Source of the DNA: Cryobacterium sp. MLB-32
GTDB lineage: Bacteria > Actinomycetota > Actinomycetes > Actinomycetales > Microbacteriaceae
Direction: 5' to 3'
DNA: 32,204 bases
Assembly (NCBI RefSeq): GCF_000738085.1
Contig: NZ_JPRS01000051.1
Span: 1 to 32,204, forward strand
The position numbers and the translations under genes were made by a program. Shown piece by piece: positions 1-7,815 of the stretch (its first letter is position 1; every line of letters starts with the position of its first letter). The notes beneath the pieces were generated by a model. The model saw nothing but the letters and a program-made list of their open reading frames with translations, was not told where the DNA came from and ran no database searches.

Positions 1-9
1 CGCCGTATC

Positions 10-25
10 CCCCCGGGATCGGGGG
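10..25. terminator. GC hairpin at window edge, possible terminator
   Basis: A six-base C-rich arm at 10-15 pairs with a G-rich arm at 20-25 around a GGAT loop. No U-tract follows on the plus strand. It could end a gene left of the window, which cannot be seen. Weak call. Confidence 0.25.
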
Positions 26-115
26 TTCACCACACGGTGATTTTTCGGCTAAAAGCGGTATTCTGTGCCACAGCATCCGGTGTTATCCGGCCCCCGCCTC
101 CTGGAGCAATCACCC

Positions 116-853
116 GTGATTCATACCGCCCTGATTCCCTGGCTCGACCCGACTCAGATCATCAATTCGGCCGGGCCGTGGGCATTGCTGGTCGTGTGCG
201 CAATCGTGTTCGCCGAGACCGGCCTGCTGGTCGGATTCCTGCTGCCGGGAGACACCCTTCTGGTGATCACGGGACTCCTGGCCTTTCCCGCTGCAGGCGT
301 GATCACACTCGACATCTGGTGGGTCGCTCTAGCCATCGGCTTTGCCGCCTTCCTGGGCGGCGAAGTCGGCTACCTCATCGGGCATAAGTTCGGGCCGCAC
401 GTGTTTGAACGCAAGGAATCCGGCTTGTTCAGCATCAAAAACGTCGAGCGCACCAACGCGTTCTTCGTACGTTTCGGCGGCGTCGCGGTGATCGTGGCCC
501 GTTTCGTGCCCATCGTGCGCACCTTCGCACCGGTCGCGGCCGGCGTCGGCCGCATGGATTACCGCAAGTACTCGCTGTACAACCTGATCGGCGCGCTTCT
601 CTGGGGCGCCGGGCTGACCTTCGCCGGGTACTTCCTCGGGTACATTCCGCCGGTTGCCGACTTTGTGAAGCGCTATATTGACCTCATCCTGCTGGGGGCT
701 GTTTTCATCACCCTCATCCCGACGGTCTTTCATTATGTTCAGTCCACCGTAAAGGCCCGACGCGCCGCTCGGTCAGGCCCGGTCGCCCATGGTCGCCTCG
801 TGCTCGACCCCGAGACGTTCACGACCAACCACGACGGTCGTCACGAGACCTGA
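116..853 (+). CDS. DedA family membrane protein
   Basis: A polytopic inner-membrane protein of the DedA/VTT (SNARE-associated) superfamily. Members are linked to membrane homeostasis and undecaprenyl-phosphate or phospholipid flipping. The sequence shows the family signatures: an acidic residue before a PGD motif in the first half (ETGLLVGFLLPGD), then an Arg-rich motif of the form FFVRFGG..ARFVPIVRTFAPVAAG, between hydrophobic helices. I chose GTG at 116 because GGAG lies nine bases upstream; an in-frame GTG at 65 would add 17 non-hydrophobic residues and has no ribosome site. Length is then 245 residues, usual for the family. It converges with the CDF gene on the other strand. The substrate cannot be told from sequence. 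Confidence 0.9.
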   Translation: MIHTALIPWLDPTQIINSAGPWALLVVCAIVFAETGLLVGFLLPGDTLLVITGLLAFPAAGVITLDIWWVALAIGFAAFLGGEVGYLIGHKFGPHVFERKESGLFSIKNVERTNAFFVRFGGVAVIVARFVPIVRTFAPVAAGVGRMDYRKYSLYNLIGALLWGAGLTFAGYFLGYIPPVADFVKRYIDLILLGAVFITLIPTVFHYVQSTVKARRAARSGPVAHGRLVLDPETFTTNHDGRHET

Positions 854-857
854 CGCA

Positions 858-870
858 GCCCCGCTGGGGC
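858..870. terminator. Short hairpin between convergent genes
   Basis: GCCCC and GGGGC arms pair perfectly around a GCT loop in the 30-bp gap between the stops of the DedA and CDF genes. There is no T-run on either side, so this is a candidate bidirectional terminator only. Confidence 0.35.
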
Positions 871-883
871 AGGTCGCCGTGCA

Positions 884-1798
884 TCAGGGGTGCAGGTGAT
901 CGTGCCCGTGCTCGGCGTGTTCGGCGGGTTCCAGCTGAAATGTTGAATGCTCAACATCAAAGTGTTGTTCCAGGCACTCTGACAGTTCGTCCAGGAGCAC
1001 TCCGGCACCCCCTCCGTCGAGCACGGCGGGAGCAACCACGATATGCGCCGTGAAGACGTGAGCCCCGCTCGTGATGGCCCACACGTGCACGTCGTGCACG
1101 GCGACCACTCCCGGGGCCCCGAGCAGGTGCCGGCGGATCTCAGCCACGTCCGTGTCGGCCGGAGCCGACTCGCTGAAGACCCGGACGACATCGCGGAGCA
1201 GGACGAATGCTCGGGGCATGATCATCGCCGCAATGACCAGCGACGCGATGGCATCCGCCGGTGCGTAGCCCGTGAACAGGATGACGGTTGCGGCAACAAT
1301 GACGGCTATCGAGCCGAGGGTGTCCCCGAGAACCTCCAGGTAGGCTCCGCGCATGTTGATGGACCGGCCCGCTGACGGCCGAAGCAGCAGGATCCCGGCG
1401 ACGTTGGCAATGAGGCCGACCAGTGCCACCACGAGCATCGGGCCCGCCAGCACCTCGGTGTCCACCGGATGCAGCAGCCGGGACACGGCGCCGACCACGA
1501 CGACAGCGCCGACTCCCAGAAGGATCAATCCGTTGATCAACGCCCCGAAGACCTCGGCCCGCTGATAACCGAACGTTTGCCGGTCGGTGGCCGGCCGTGC
1601 CGCCACGATCGTGGCCGTCAGAGCGACCAGGAGTCCGAACAGGTCGGAGAGCATGTGACCCGCATCGGCGAGCAGCGCGAGCGAACCCGTGACCCAGGCC
1701 CCGATGACCTCGACGACGAGGACCAGCCCGATGATGCCGATCGTGAGGGACAACCGGGTGCGGTTGGATCCCGCCCCGTGCGCGTGATCGTGACCCAT
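884..1798 (-). CDS. Cation diffusion facilitator (Zn/Cd/Co exporter, CzcD-like)
   Basis: A 304-residue proton-coupled divalent metal exporter of the CDF family, in the plasma membrane. His-rich ends (GHDHAHG at the N-terminus, HAEHGHDHLH at the C-terminus) suit metal handling. Six hydrophobic segments precede a cytoplasmic C-terminal domain. Helix 2 keeps the HxxxD metal pair (H48, D52). Helix 5 has E155 and D159, so the His usual at the first position in Zn transporters is Glu here; this may alter metal preference. The ATG at 1798 lies 6 nt after TAACGT, while GGAGG sits only one base before the start, too close for normal use, so a leaderless transcript is plausible. No metal-responsive regulator lies alongside. 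Confidence 0.93.
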   Translation of the reverse strand: MGHDHAHGAGSNRTRLSLTIGIIGLVLVVEVIGAWVTGSLALLADAGHMLSDLFGLLVALTATIVAARPATDRQTFGYQRAEVFGALINGLILLGVGAVVVVGAVSRLLHPVDTEVLAGPMLVVALVGLIANVAGILLLRPSAGRSINMRGAYLEVLGDTLGSIAVIVAATVILFTGYAPADAIASLVIAAMIMPRAFVLLRDVVRVFSESAPADTDVAEIRRHLLGAPGVVAVHDVHVWAITSGAHVFTAHIVVAPAVLDGGGAGVLLDELSECLEQHFDVEHSTFQLEPAEHAEHGHDHLHP

Positions 1799-1804
1799 TC
1801 CTCC

Positions 1805-1810
1805 ACGTTA
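1805..1810 (-). promoter_or_regulatory. Putative -10 box, CDF gene
   Basis: TAACGT on the minus strand ends six bases before the CDF start codon, the spacing expected for a leaderless transcript. No convincing -35 box. Confidence 0.4.
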
Positions 1811-1873
1811 GAGGCGCCGAGGGCTGAAAACCAGCCGACGGCCTAATTGGGAATGAGTGGCGTTCTCACCTGG

Positions 1874-2466
1874 CTACGGCGCGCTCACCGACTCGCGAAT
1901 AAGAGGGATCAGGGCTTCGAATGCCATCGCTCGATGACTGACCTGGTTCTTCACATGGCCCGAGAGCTCGGCGGCCGAAATGGCGTACCCGTCGGGAAGG
2001 AAAATGGGATCGTAACCGAACCCATTGACACCGTTCGGCTCGTGCAGGAGCTGACCATGCCACTCGGCCACGACGGATCGCTCCGTGCCGTCGGGAAGAG
2101 CGAGGGCGGCAGCACAGGTGAAGTGGGCGCCCCGCAAATCGTCGGCGATGTCGCTCACCTGCCAGAGCAACAGCTGGAGGTTCTCGCCGGCGTCTCGGTT
2201 CGGCCCGGCCCAGCGCGCGGAGAATATTCCGGGGGAACCTCCCAGGACGTCGACGCATATGCCGGAATCATCGGCAATGGCGGGCAGACCGGTGTGAGCG
2301 GCCGCCGCGCGCGCTTGATCAGTGCGTTCTCGGTGAATGTCGCACCGTCTTCGATGGGTTCCGGTCCGTCATAGGCGATGACCTCCACACCGGGAAGCTC
2401 TGGTTCGAGAATGCGCCGCAGCTCGTCAACCTTGTGCTGATTGTGGGTCGCCAGGACGATCTGCAC
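1874..2466 (-). pseudogene. rdgB: RdgB/HAM1 non-canonical purine NTP pyrophosphatase, frameshifted
   Basis: RdgB hydrolyses dITP, dXTP and related nucleotides to keep damaged purines out of DNA. The first part starts at GTG 2466 and shows the family start LATHNQHKVDELRRIL and the TFTENALIK motif. The rest (IADDSGICVDVLGG, SARWAG, GVNGFGYDPIF, SHRAMAF) is in the next reading frame. The switch falls in an alternating GC run near 2306-2314; restoring one base after the Lys codon of NALIK gives an unbroken protein of about 197 residues, the normal family length. All later motifs look intact, so the lesion is recent or a sequencing error. It starts four bases after the rph stop, with GGAG inside the rph 3' end, and is the last gene of murI-rph-rdgB, a common actinobacterial order. 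Confidence 0.85.
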
Positions 2467-2470
2467 GGTC

Positions 2471-3205
2471 TCAGGCCTCCAGCGCCGCGTTCTGGAACTC
2501 GGTGAGCGTGATCGCCCCGCCCAACGCCAGATCCAGCAGAGTATCCAGCTCACTCCGGTCGAAGGGTGCGGCTTCCGCCGTTCCCTGCACTTCGACGAAC
2601 TTTCCGCGGCCCGTGACGACCACATTCATGTCGGTGTCAGCACGGACGTCCTCCGTGTACGCGAGGTCGAGCATCGGCACACCTCCGATGATGCCGACGG
2701 ACACCGCGGACACGCTGTCGGTGAGCGGCTGTGCCTTCTGAGCGATGAACTTCTTGTCCCGGCCCCAGGCCAGCGCGTCCGCGAGTGCCACGTAGGCTCC
2801 CGTGATGGCTGCTGTGCGCGTGCCGCCATCGGCCTGCAGCACATCGCAGTCCAGCACGATCGTGTTTTCGCCCAGGGCCTTCATGTCGACGACGGCGCGA
2901 AGACTACGACCGACCAGACGGCTGATCTCATGCGTGCGCCCGCCGACCTTACCCTTGACAGATTCGCGGTCCATACGGGAGTTGGTGGATCGGGGCAGCA
3001 TTGAATATTCCGCCGTCACCCAGCCCTTACCCTTGCCCGCCATCCAACGGGGGACGCCGTTGGTGAACGAGGCCGTGCAGAGCACGCGGGTGCGCCCATA
3101 GGAAATCAAGGCTGAGCCCTCGGCCTGATCGCTCCAGCCGCGTTCGATGGTGATGGGCCGCAGTTCGTCGTTGGCGCGTCCGTCGATGCGCAGAGTGTCA
3201 GTCAC
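2471..3205 (-). CDS. rph: Ribonuclease PH
   Basis: A phosphate-dependent 3'-to-5' exoribonuclease that trims tRNA 3' ends; it normally forms a hexameric ring. The 244-residue protein has typical length and motifs throughout: [12 protein letters not shown] at the start, [14 protein letters not shown], the [18 protein letters not shown] segment, and [19 protein letters not shown] near the end. It starts at GTG 3205, with AAGGAG a few bases upstream inside murI. The start overlaps the murI stop by four bases (GTGA), so translation is probably coupled. Nothing in the sequence suggests loss of function. Confidence 0.98.
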   Translation of the reverse strand: MTDTLRIDGRANDELRPITIERGWSDQAEGSALISYGRTRVLCTASFTNGVPRWMAGKGKGWVTAEYSMLPRSTNSRMDRESVKGKVGGRTHEISRLVGRSLRAVVDMKALGENTIVLDCDVLQADGGTRTAAITGAYVALADALAWGRDKKFIAQKAQPLTDSVSAVSVGIIGGVPMLDLAYTEDVRADTDMNVVVTGRGKFVEVQGTAEAAPFDRSELDTLLDLALGGAITLTEFQNAALEA

Positions 3206-4071
3206 AGGTTCTCCTTGGAAATGGATGGGTGCTGGAGTGCGGCGAACTCGTTGAGGTCGCCGAGGCTGAGGGAGCCCGTCTCGATCAGGTTGACCCGGGA
3301 TATCTCCGGCCCGAGCAGTCGATGGGCGAGGTGCAGGAAGTCATCGGCACTCGCGCCGGTGGCTTCGTAGCGATACGTCGGGGCGCTCCGAACATGACGC
3401 TCAAGTCCCTGGCTGACCAGCACCCGATACACGTCGTTCGCGGTCTCCGTGTCGCTCGAAACCAGGGTCACGGAGTCGCCCATGACATAAGAGATCGCCC
3501 CGCGAAGAAACGGGTAGTGCGTGCACCCGAGCACGAGTGTGTCGATATCCGCGTCGCGCAGGGGGGCCAGGTATTCCTCGGCAACGTCCAGCACCTCGGG
3601 GCCGGACGTCACACCGGCTTCGACGAACTCCACGAACCGCGGGCAGGCCTGGCTGAACAGGGTGATGTCCGTGGCCGCGGCGAACGCATCGTTGTAGGCG
3701 CGTGAGTTGACCGTGCCGGCCGTGCCGATGACTCCGACACGCTTGTTGCGTGTCGTGCCCACCGCTCGGCGCACGGCGGGTTGGATGACCTCGATAACCG
3801 GCACGCTGTACCGCTCCCTGGCATCCCGAAGCATGGCGGCAGAGGCGGTGTTGCAGGCAATCACGATGAGCTTGACATCCTGCGCGACCAGGTCGTCGAG
3901 CACGTCGAGGGCGAATCCCCGCACATCGGCAATCTTCTTCGGCCCATAGGGCGAGTTGGCCGTGTCACCGATGTAGAGCAGTGATTCGTTGGGCAATTGG
4001 TCCTTGATCGCCCGGGCGACAGTGAGGCCCCCCACTCCGGAGTCAAAGATTCCTATCGGTGCGTCGGTCAC
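3202..4071 (-). CDS. murI: Glutamate racemase
   Basis: Interconverts L- and D-glutamate, supplying D-Glu for peptidoglycan. The 289-residue protein keeps both catalytic cysteines: C73 in ACNTAS and C183 in GCTHYP. It also has the N-terminal [10 protein letters not shown] and the GDTANSPYG segment. I chose GTG at 4071. The longer TTG start at 4080 lies inside a TAGGCT box (4080-4085), which sits eight bases before the GTG, so the message is probably leaderless. First gene of the operon with rph and rdgB. Confidence 0.97.
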   Translation of the reverse strand: MTDAPIGIFDSGVGGLTVARAIKDQLPNESLLYIGDTANSPYGPKKIADVRGFALDVLDDLVAQDVKLIVIACNTASAAMLRDARERYSVPVIEVIQPAVRRAVGTTRNKRVGVIGTAGTVNSRAYNDAFAAATDITLFSQACPRFVEFVEAGVTSGPEVLDVAEEYLAPLRDADIDTLVLGCTHYPFLRGAISYVMGDSVTLVSSDTETANDVYRVLVSQGLERHVRSAPTYRYEATGASADDFLHLAHRLLGPEISRVNLIETGSLSLGDLNEFAALQHPSISKENL

Positions 4072-4079
4072 GAGGATCA

Positions 4080-4085
4080 AGCCTA
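4080..4085 (-). promoter_or_regulatory. Putative -10 box, murI operon
   Basis: TAGGCT on the minus strand, eight bases before GTG 4071. It decides the murI start, since the TTG at 4080 overlaps it. No clear -35. Confidence 0.4.
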
Positions 4086-4137
4086 GTCGCCGCGCGGCGT
4101 CGACCGTGTCAGCGAGAGCTGAGGCTCCCTCGATCGG

Positions 4138-4416
4138 TCATCTCCCCTCCCCCAGTATCCGCACCTGCTCCCGATACTGGTCGGCGGTGATCTCACCCGA
4201 TGCGAATCGCTCGTCAAGAATCTGGAGAGCCCGGCTCCGGACCGGCGCGGCCGGGAGGTTCGCTTCGGAAGTCCCACCATCCCGGCGCGGGTCGCCACCG
4301 GTCGCATTCCCACCGAAGACCCTCACCAGAAGCACCACGAGCAGAGCGATTCCCACCAGGGTCAGCACTCCGAGCAACCACATTCCGCCGACATTCCCGC
4401 CGTATCCCCACATCAT
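4138..4416 (-). CDS. Small SHOCT-domain membrane protein
   Basis: A 92-residue protein with a short Gly/Met-rich start, one hydrophobic helix at about 12-34, a charged linker, and a C-terminal SHOCT (short C-terminal) domain at about 63-92 (ALQILDERFASGEITADQYREQ). SHOCT domains are thought to aid oligomerisation; the function of these small membrane versions is unknown. Tandem ATGs at 4416 and 4413 follow GAGGAG at good spacing. It is 66 bp upstream of the murI start on the same strand and divergent from pncB; murI seems to have its own promoter. Confidence 0.85.
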   Translation of the reverse strand: MMWGYGGNVGGMWLLGVLTLVGIALLVVLLVRVFGGNATGGDPRRDGGTSEANLPAAPVRSRALQILDERFASGEITADQYREQVRILGEGR

Positions 4417-4556
4417 GGGACGCTCCTCACCGGGCCGCAGCGGCGTGGTCGTCGGGACTGCCCGCTGCCCCCTCTCGCAGAGATGGTACCCCCGGCACGG
4501 CGTCGCGAACAGGGACGAACGCGGCGAACCGGCAGCTCACGGTCACGGCGGGCGGA

Positions 4557-4562
4557 TAGGCT
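4557..4562 (+). promoter_or_regulatory. Putative -10 box, pncB
   Basis: TAGGCT ends six bases before the GTG start. There is no good Shine-Dalgarno sequence in between, so the transcript is probably leaderless. Confidence 0.45.
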
Positions 4563-4568
4563 TTCCGC

Positions 4569-5903
4569 GTGACCCAGTCCTCAGCTTTTCGCACAGACCG
4601 CTACGAACTCACGATGGTCGACGCCGCCATTCACAGCGGGCGCGCCGATCTGGAGTGCATCTTCGAGGCCTTCGCCCGTCGACTGCCGACAGGCCGCCGC
4701 TACGGAATCGTCGGCGGCACCGGGCGGCTCCTGGAACTCATTCGTCAGTTCCGGTTCGGAGACGCCGAACTCAGCTGGCTTGAGGACAATGCGGTCGTGC
4801 GTCGACCCACCCTCGATTTTCTGGCGGACTATTCCTTCAGCGGCAGCATCTGGGGTTATCAGGAGGGCGACGCCTACTTCCCGGGATCTCCGCTGCTTCA
4901 GGTCGAGAGCAGCTTCGCGGAGGGAGTCGTGCTTGAGACCATCATTCTCAGCGTGCTCAACTACGACACGTCGGTCGCCAGCGCGGCGGCGCGGATGGTT
5001 TCGGTGAGTCTGGGGCGCCCCATCGCGGAAATGGGCTCGCGCAGAACGGGCGAATACTCGGCCGTGGCAGCGGCCCGGGCGGCCTATATCGCGGGTTTCG
5101 CAGCCACGAGCAGCCTGGAGGCCGGGCGTACGTGGGGAATCCCCACCATGGGAACGGCCGCGCACTCCTTCGTGCTGCTCCATGACAGCGAAGAGGATGC
5201 CTTCCGCGCCCAGGTGGACGCTTTCGGCCCCGGTACCACTCTGCTTGTGGACACCTACAACGTGCCACAAGGGATTGCCCTCGCCGTCGCCGTGGCGGGC
5301 CCCCGGCTCGGCGCGATCCGAATCGACTCCGGCGACCTGCCTACCGTGGTGGCAGCGGCTCGCGCCCAGCTTGATGCGCTGGGCGCGGTCAACACCACGA
5401 TCACGGTCACGAGCGACCTCGACGAGTTCGCGATCGCAGCCCTGTCCGCCTCACCCGTCGATGCCTTCGGGGTGGGGACATCCGTCGTCACCGGCTCCGG
5501 GGAGCCCGCCGCAGGGCTCGTGTACAAGCTCGTCGCCCACAAGAGTCCGACCGACGAGTGGGTCCCCGTCGCGAAGACGTCCACCGCCAAAATGTCGATC
5601 GGTGGCCGCAAGAACGCGGTCCGTCGACTCGACACGCACGGGACCGCGCGGGAGGAAATCGTGCTGCTCGGCGCGGGGCCCTCCGCCGAGATCCCGGCGC
5701 CCCTCAGCGGCGACGGCGGAACCGGCACCGATCGACCGCTGTTGGTGCCGCTGATCACGGCGGGTGTGTTCGACGAGCGGTACATGGGACCTGATGGCAC
5801 AACGCGAGCACGGGCTCACAATGCCACGGCCATGCACGAGCTGCCGATCGAAGCCTTCCGCCTCGGTCGCGGCGAAGCCGTCATTCCGACGATCTACCGC
5901 TGA
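4569..5903 (+). CDS. pncB: Nicotinate phosphoribosyltransferase
   Basis: Makes nicotinate mononucleotide from nicotinate and PRPP with ATP hydrolysis, the committed step of NAD salvage. The 444-residue protein starts with RTDRYELTMVDAA, typical of the family. It has the PTMGTAAHSF segment holding the His (H199) that is phosphorylated in this family, then RIDSGDL and a GVGTSVVTG stretch in the phosphoribosyl-binding barrel, and KTSTAKMSIGGRKNAVR near the C-terminus. GTG at 4569 follows a TAGGCT box by six bases. Single gene, convergent with the DUF3039 gene. Confidence 0.95.
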   Translation: MTQSSAFRTDRYELTMVDAAIHSGRADLECIFEAFARRLPTGRRYGIVGGTGRLLELIRQFRFGDAELSWLEDNAVVRRPTLDFLADYSFSGSIWGYQEGDAYFPGSPLLQVESSFAEGVVLETIILSVLNYDTSVASAAARMVSVSLGRPIAEMGSRRTGEYSAVAAARAAYIAGFAATSSLEAGRTWGIPTMGTAAHSFVLLHDSEEDAFRAQVDAFGPGTTLLVDTYNVPQGIALAVAVAGPRLGAIRIDSGDLPTVVAAARAQLDALGAVNTTITVTSDLDEFAIAALSASPVDAFGVGTSVVTGSGEPAAGLVYKLVAHKSPTDEWVPVAKTSTAKMSIGGRKNAVRRLDTHGTAREEIVLLGAGPSAEIPAPLSGDGGTGTDRPLLVPLITAGVFDERYMGPDGTTRARAHNATAMHELPIEAFRLGRGEAVIPTIYR

Positions 5904-5909
5904 GCATCG

Positions 5910-5921
5910 GCCCGCACGGGC
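5910..5921. terminator. Small GC hairpin between pncB and the DUF3039 gene
   Basis: GCCC and GGGC arms around a GCAC loop, in the 24-bp gap between convergent stops. No T-run; weak candidate. Confidence 0.22.
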
Positions 5922-5927
5922 TCGAGG

Positions 5928-6215
5928 CTACTTGTCTTTCATCTTTTCGTAGATGGCCTTGCAGGTCGGACACACGGGAAATTTCTCGGGGTCGCGACCC
6001 GGAAGCCATTTCTTGCCGCAGAGGGCCTTGACCGGCTTGCCGGTGATCGCCGACTCGAGAATCTTGTCCTTTGGAACGTAGTGCGAAAAGCGCTCATGGT
6101 CGCCGGGCTCGATTTGCTCCTGGTTGAGCAGTTCCTCCAGCTCGCGGTCGAGAGTGGACGTCCCCCCACCGGGCTGGCCTGGTTCTGCAATGCTCGCGCG
6201 GACGATATCAGTCAT
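5928..6215 (-). CDS. DUF3039 zinc-ribbon-like protein
   Basis: A 95-residue cytoplasmic protein matching the actinobacterial DUF3039 family, of unknown function. An acidic, Glu-rich N-terminal half (STLDRELEELLNQEQ) is followed by FSHYVPKDKILES and a C-terminal Cys set, LCGKKW ... CPTCKAIYEK, that resembles a zinc ribbon; only three cysteines are obvious, so a fourth ligand would be another residue. A start further upstream would add 26 residues of poor quality. I prefer ATG 6215 because TACACT lies exactly six bases upstream. It is transcribed away from pncB's end and is separated from the ABC permease by 25 bp. Confidence 0.85.
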   Translation of the reverse strand: MTDIVRASIAEPGQPGGGTSTLDRELEELLNQEQIEPGDHERFSHYVPKDKILESAITGKPVKALCGKKWLPGRDPEKFPVCPTCKAIYEKMKDK

Positions 6216-6221
6216 GAAACC

Positions 6222-6227
6222 AGTGTA
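6222..6227 (-). promoter_or_regulatory. Putative -10 box, DUF3039 gene
   Basis: TACACT on the minus strand, six bases before the ATG; leaderless-type spacing. Confidence 0.42.
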
Positions 6228-6240
6228 ATCCGTGACGGGT

Positions 6241-7815
6241 TCACGCGCGAAGGGCCGAGGCAAGCATGTCGGGGCCACGGTGCTCGAAGGCACGACCCCC
6301 CATCCACACCCCGACGATCACCGCAAGCAGGCCGACCCCCACTCCCGTGGTCAGTGCCAGCGTATGCCCGGCGGGGTCTCCCGTGAAGCCCAGAACAGCG
6401 AAGGCGAGGGCCGGGAGCGTGAGGACGATGGGGCCGACGAAGGCCATGCTCTGCGTGAACGCCGACGAGGTTTCGGGGGCCTGCGGCTGGGCAAAGGGAC
6501 TGTCGCCGGGCTTGGTAACCGGATACGGGTACCGTGTCGAGGTGAAACTCGATACGCCCAGTCCGGCGAGAAAAAGACATGTGCTCACGCCGAGCATGGA
6601 CGGCAGCACGGCCCAGGCGTCATAGACATAGATACTGAGCGCAGATCCGAGCCCAATCAGGGGGATTCCCAGCGCGAGCGCGGGCAGCAGCCGACCGATT
6701 CGATCCGCGAAGCCCCGAGTGCCCGATGCCACGTGCAGCCAGATCGCCGTGCTGTCATAGGCAACATCGTTGTGCATCGCCCACCCCAGAAAGACGCACA
6801 TCAGCGGCACAGGAATGAGGGCCAGCCAGTGCGTGGGCACCCCGGCAATGGCCAGGGGAAGCACTGCGATGATCGGCACGACCGGAATGATCATCAGGGA
6901 AACCCAGTACCGGGAGTCACGTCCCCAATAGGTGAAGCTGCGGGCGGCGATGACTCCGATGGCATTGTGCGGCAAGCGGTCAAACCACCCGAGTCCACCG
7001 TTATTCCGCACGGCTGGGGCCCGCCCGGGAGTAACCAGCATTCGAGCCACAGTCGCCTGCCAGGCCAGCCACAACACGAACACTGTCCCGCCGGCGATGA
7101 GCAGCTTGAGCAGTGCAGACACCCAGAAGCCGGTCGCGGCGTCCCCCGGTGCTGCGGACGCCGCTCCGAGGGGCGTCCAACTCAGGATTTCTCCCACCTC
7201 TCCGAGCACACCGCGTCCGCTGCGGCCCCAGTTTGTATTGAGCGCCAGAAGCACGACGGGGGCGAGCACGATCAGCAGGACGATGCCGCCGATCCCCGTG
7301 AATTCACGAGAGCGCCGCGTGGACAGCAGGAGCGCGCCCCACGCCATACTGAGCCGCGCGAGGATGACACAGGTCGCGAATGTGAACGCCGCGGCCACGA
7401 GCGCCACGAGCGTTTCCATGACCCCACGAGACCACGTGGCGACCGTTCCCAGCAGCACAAGCGCAAGCGCGATGGCAGGCACGCCCAGAACGCCGGCGAG
7501 CAACAGCCCGACCGACAGGTCCCTGTTTGCCAGCCCGAGCAAAGCAAACTTGCGGGGTTCCATGCTGTCTTCGGAGCCCACAATCAGGGGCATGACGAAG
7601 AACCCCAGAACGACAATCGATCCCGCAACCGTCAACGCGTCACGCGTCAAGGTGATGTCGCCGGCGGAGCGCAGGCCGATAAGCGCCACGACAAGCACAA
7701 TGGACATGGCAAGCGCGTAGGCCATTCCCGCCACGACGCCCACCACCTGGAGCGGACTGCGGCGGAAGTGATTGGACAGCAGTCGCAGCTTTAGTTCGAG
7801 AAACTGTGCAACCAC
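6241..7815 (-). CDS. ABC transporter permease, multi-spanning
   Basis: A hydrophobic protein of 524 residues with about 12 predicted membrane segments, the partner of the ATPase encoded just before it. It looks like an ABC-2-type exporter permease with duplicated membrane halves. The substrate cannot be inferred. Start: GTG at 7815, because GGAGG lies seven bases upstream; this places the start 25 bases inside the ATPase gene and suggests coupled translation. The longer open frame upstream gives an Arg-rich stretch unlike a real N-terminus. A soluble stretch rich in Pro and Ser lies near residues 425-455. The gene ends 25 bp before the DUF3039 start. Confidence 0.85.
   Translation of the reverse strand: MVAQFLELKLRLLSNHFRRSPLQVVGVVAGMAYALAMSIVLVVALIGLRSAGDITLTRDALTVAGSIVVLGFFVMPLIVGSEDSMEPRKFALLGLANRDLSVGLLLAGVLGVPAIALALVLLGTVATWSRGVMETLVALVAAAFTFATCVILARLSMAWGALLLSTRRSREFTGIGGIVLLIVLAPVVLLALNTNWGRSGRGVLGEVGEILSWTPLGAASAAPGDAATGFWVSALLKLLIAGGTVFVLWLAWQATVARMLVTPGRAPAVRNNGGLGWFDRLPHNAIGVIAARSFTYWGRDSRYWVSLMIIPVVPIIAVLPLAIAGVPTHWLALIPVPLMCVFLGWAMHNDVAYDSTAIWLHVASGTRGFADRIGRLLPALALGIPLIGLGSALSIYVYDAWAVLPSMLGVSTCLFLAGLGVSSFTSTRYPYPVTKPGDSPFAQPQAPETSSAFTQSMAFVGPIVLTLPALAFAVLGFTGDPAGHTLALTTGVGVGLLAVIVGVWMGGRAFEHRGPDMLASALRA

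Noticed and set aside
2300..2320. Programmed frameshifting in rdgB.
   Set aside because: No slippery heptamer or downstream pseudoknot is evident; RdgB is not known for recoding. Mutation or sequencing error is simpler.
4072..4080. TTG start at 4080 for murI.
   Set aside because: It lies within the likely -10 box TAGGCT; GTG 4071 gives the usual N-terminus.
6232..7794. A 520-codon plus-strand frame.
   Set aside because: Antisense to the ABC permease; composition is Arg/His/Gln-rich, typical of the shadow of a hydrophobic high-GC gene.
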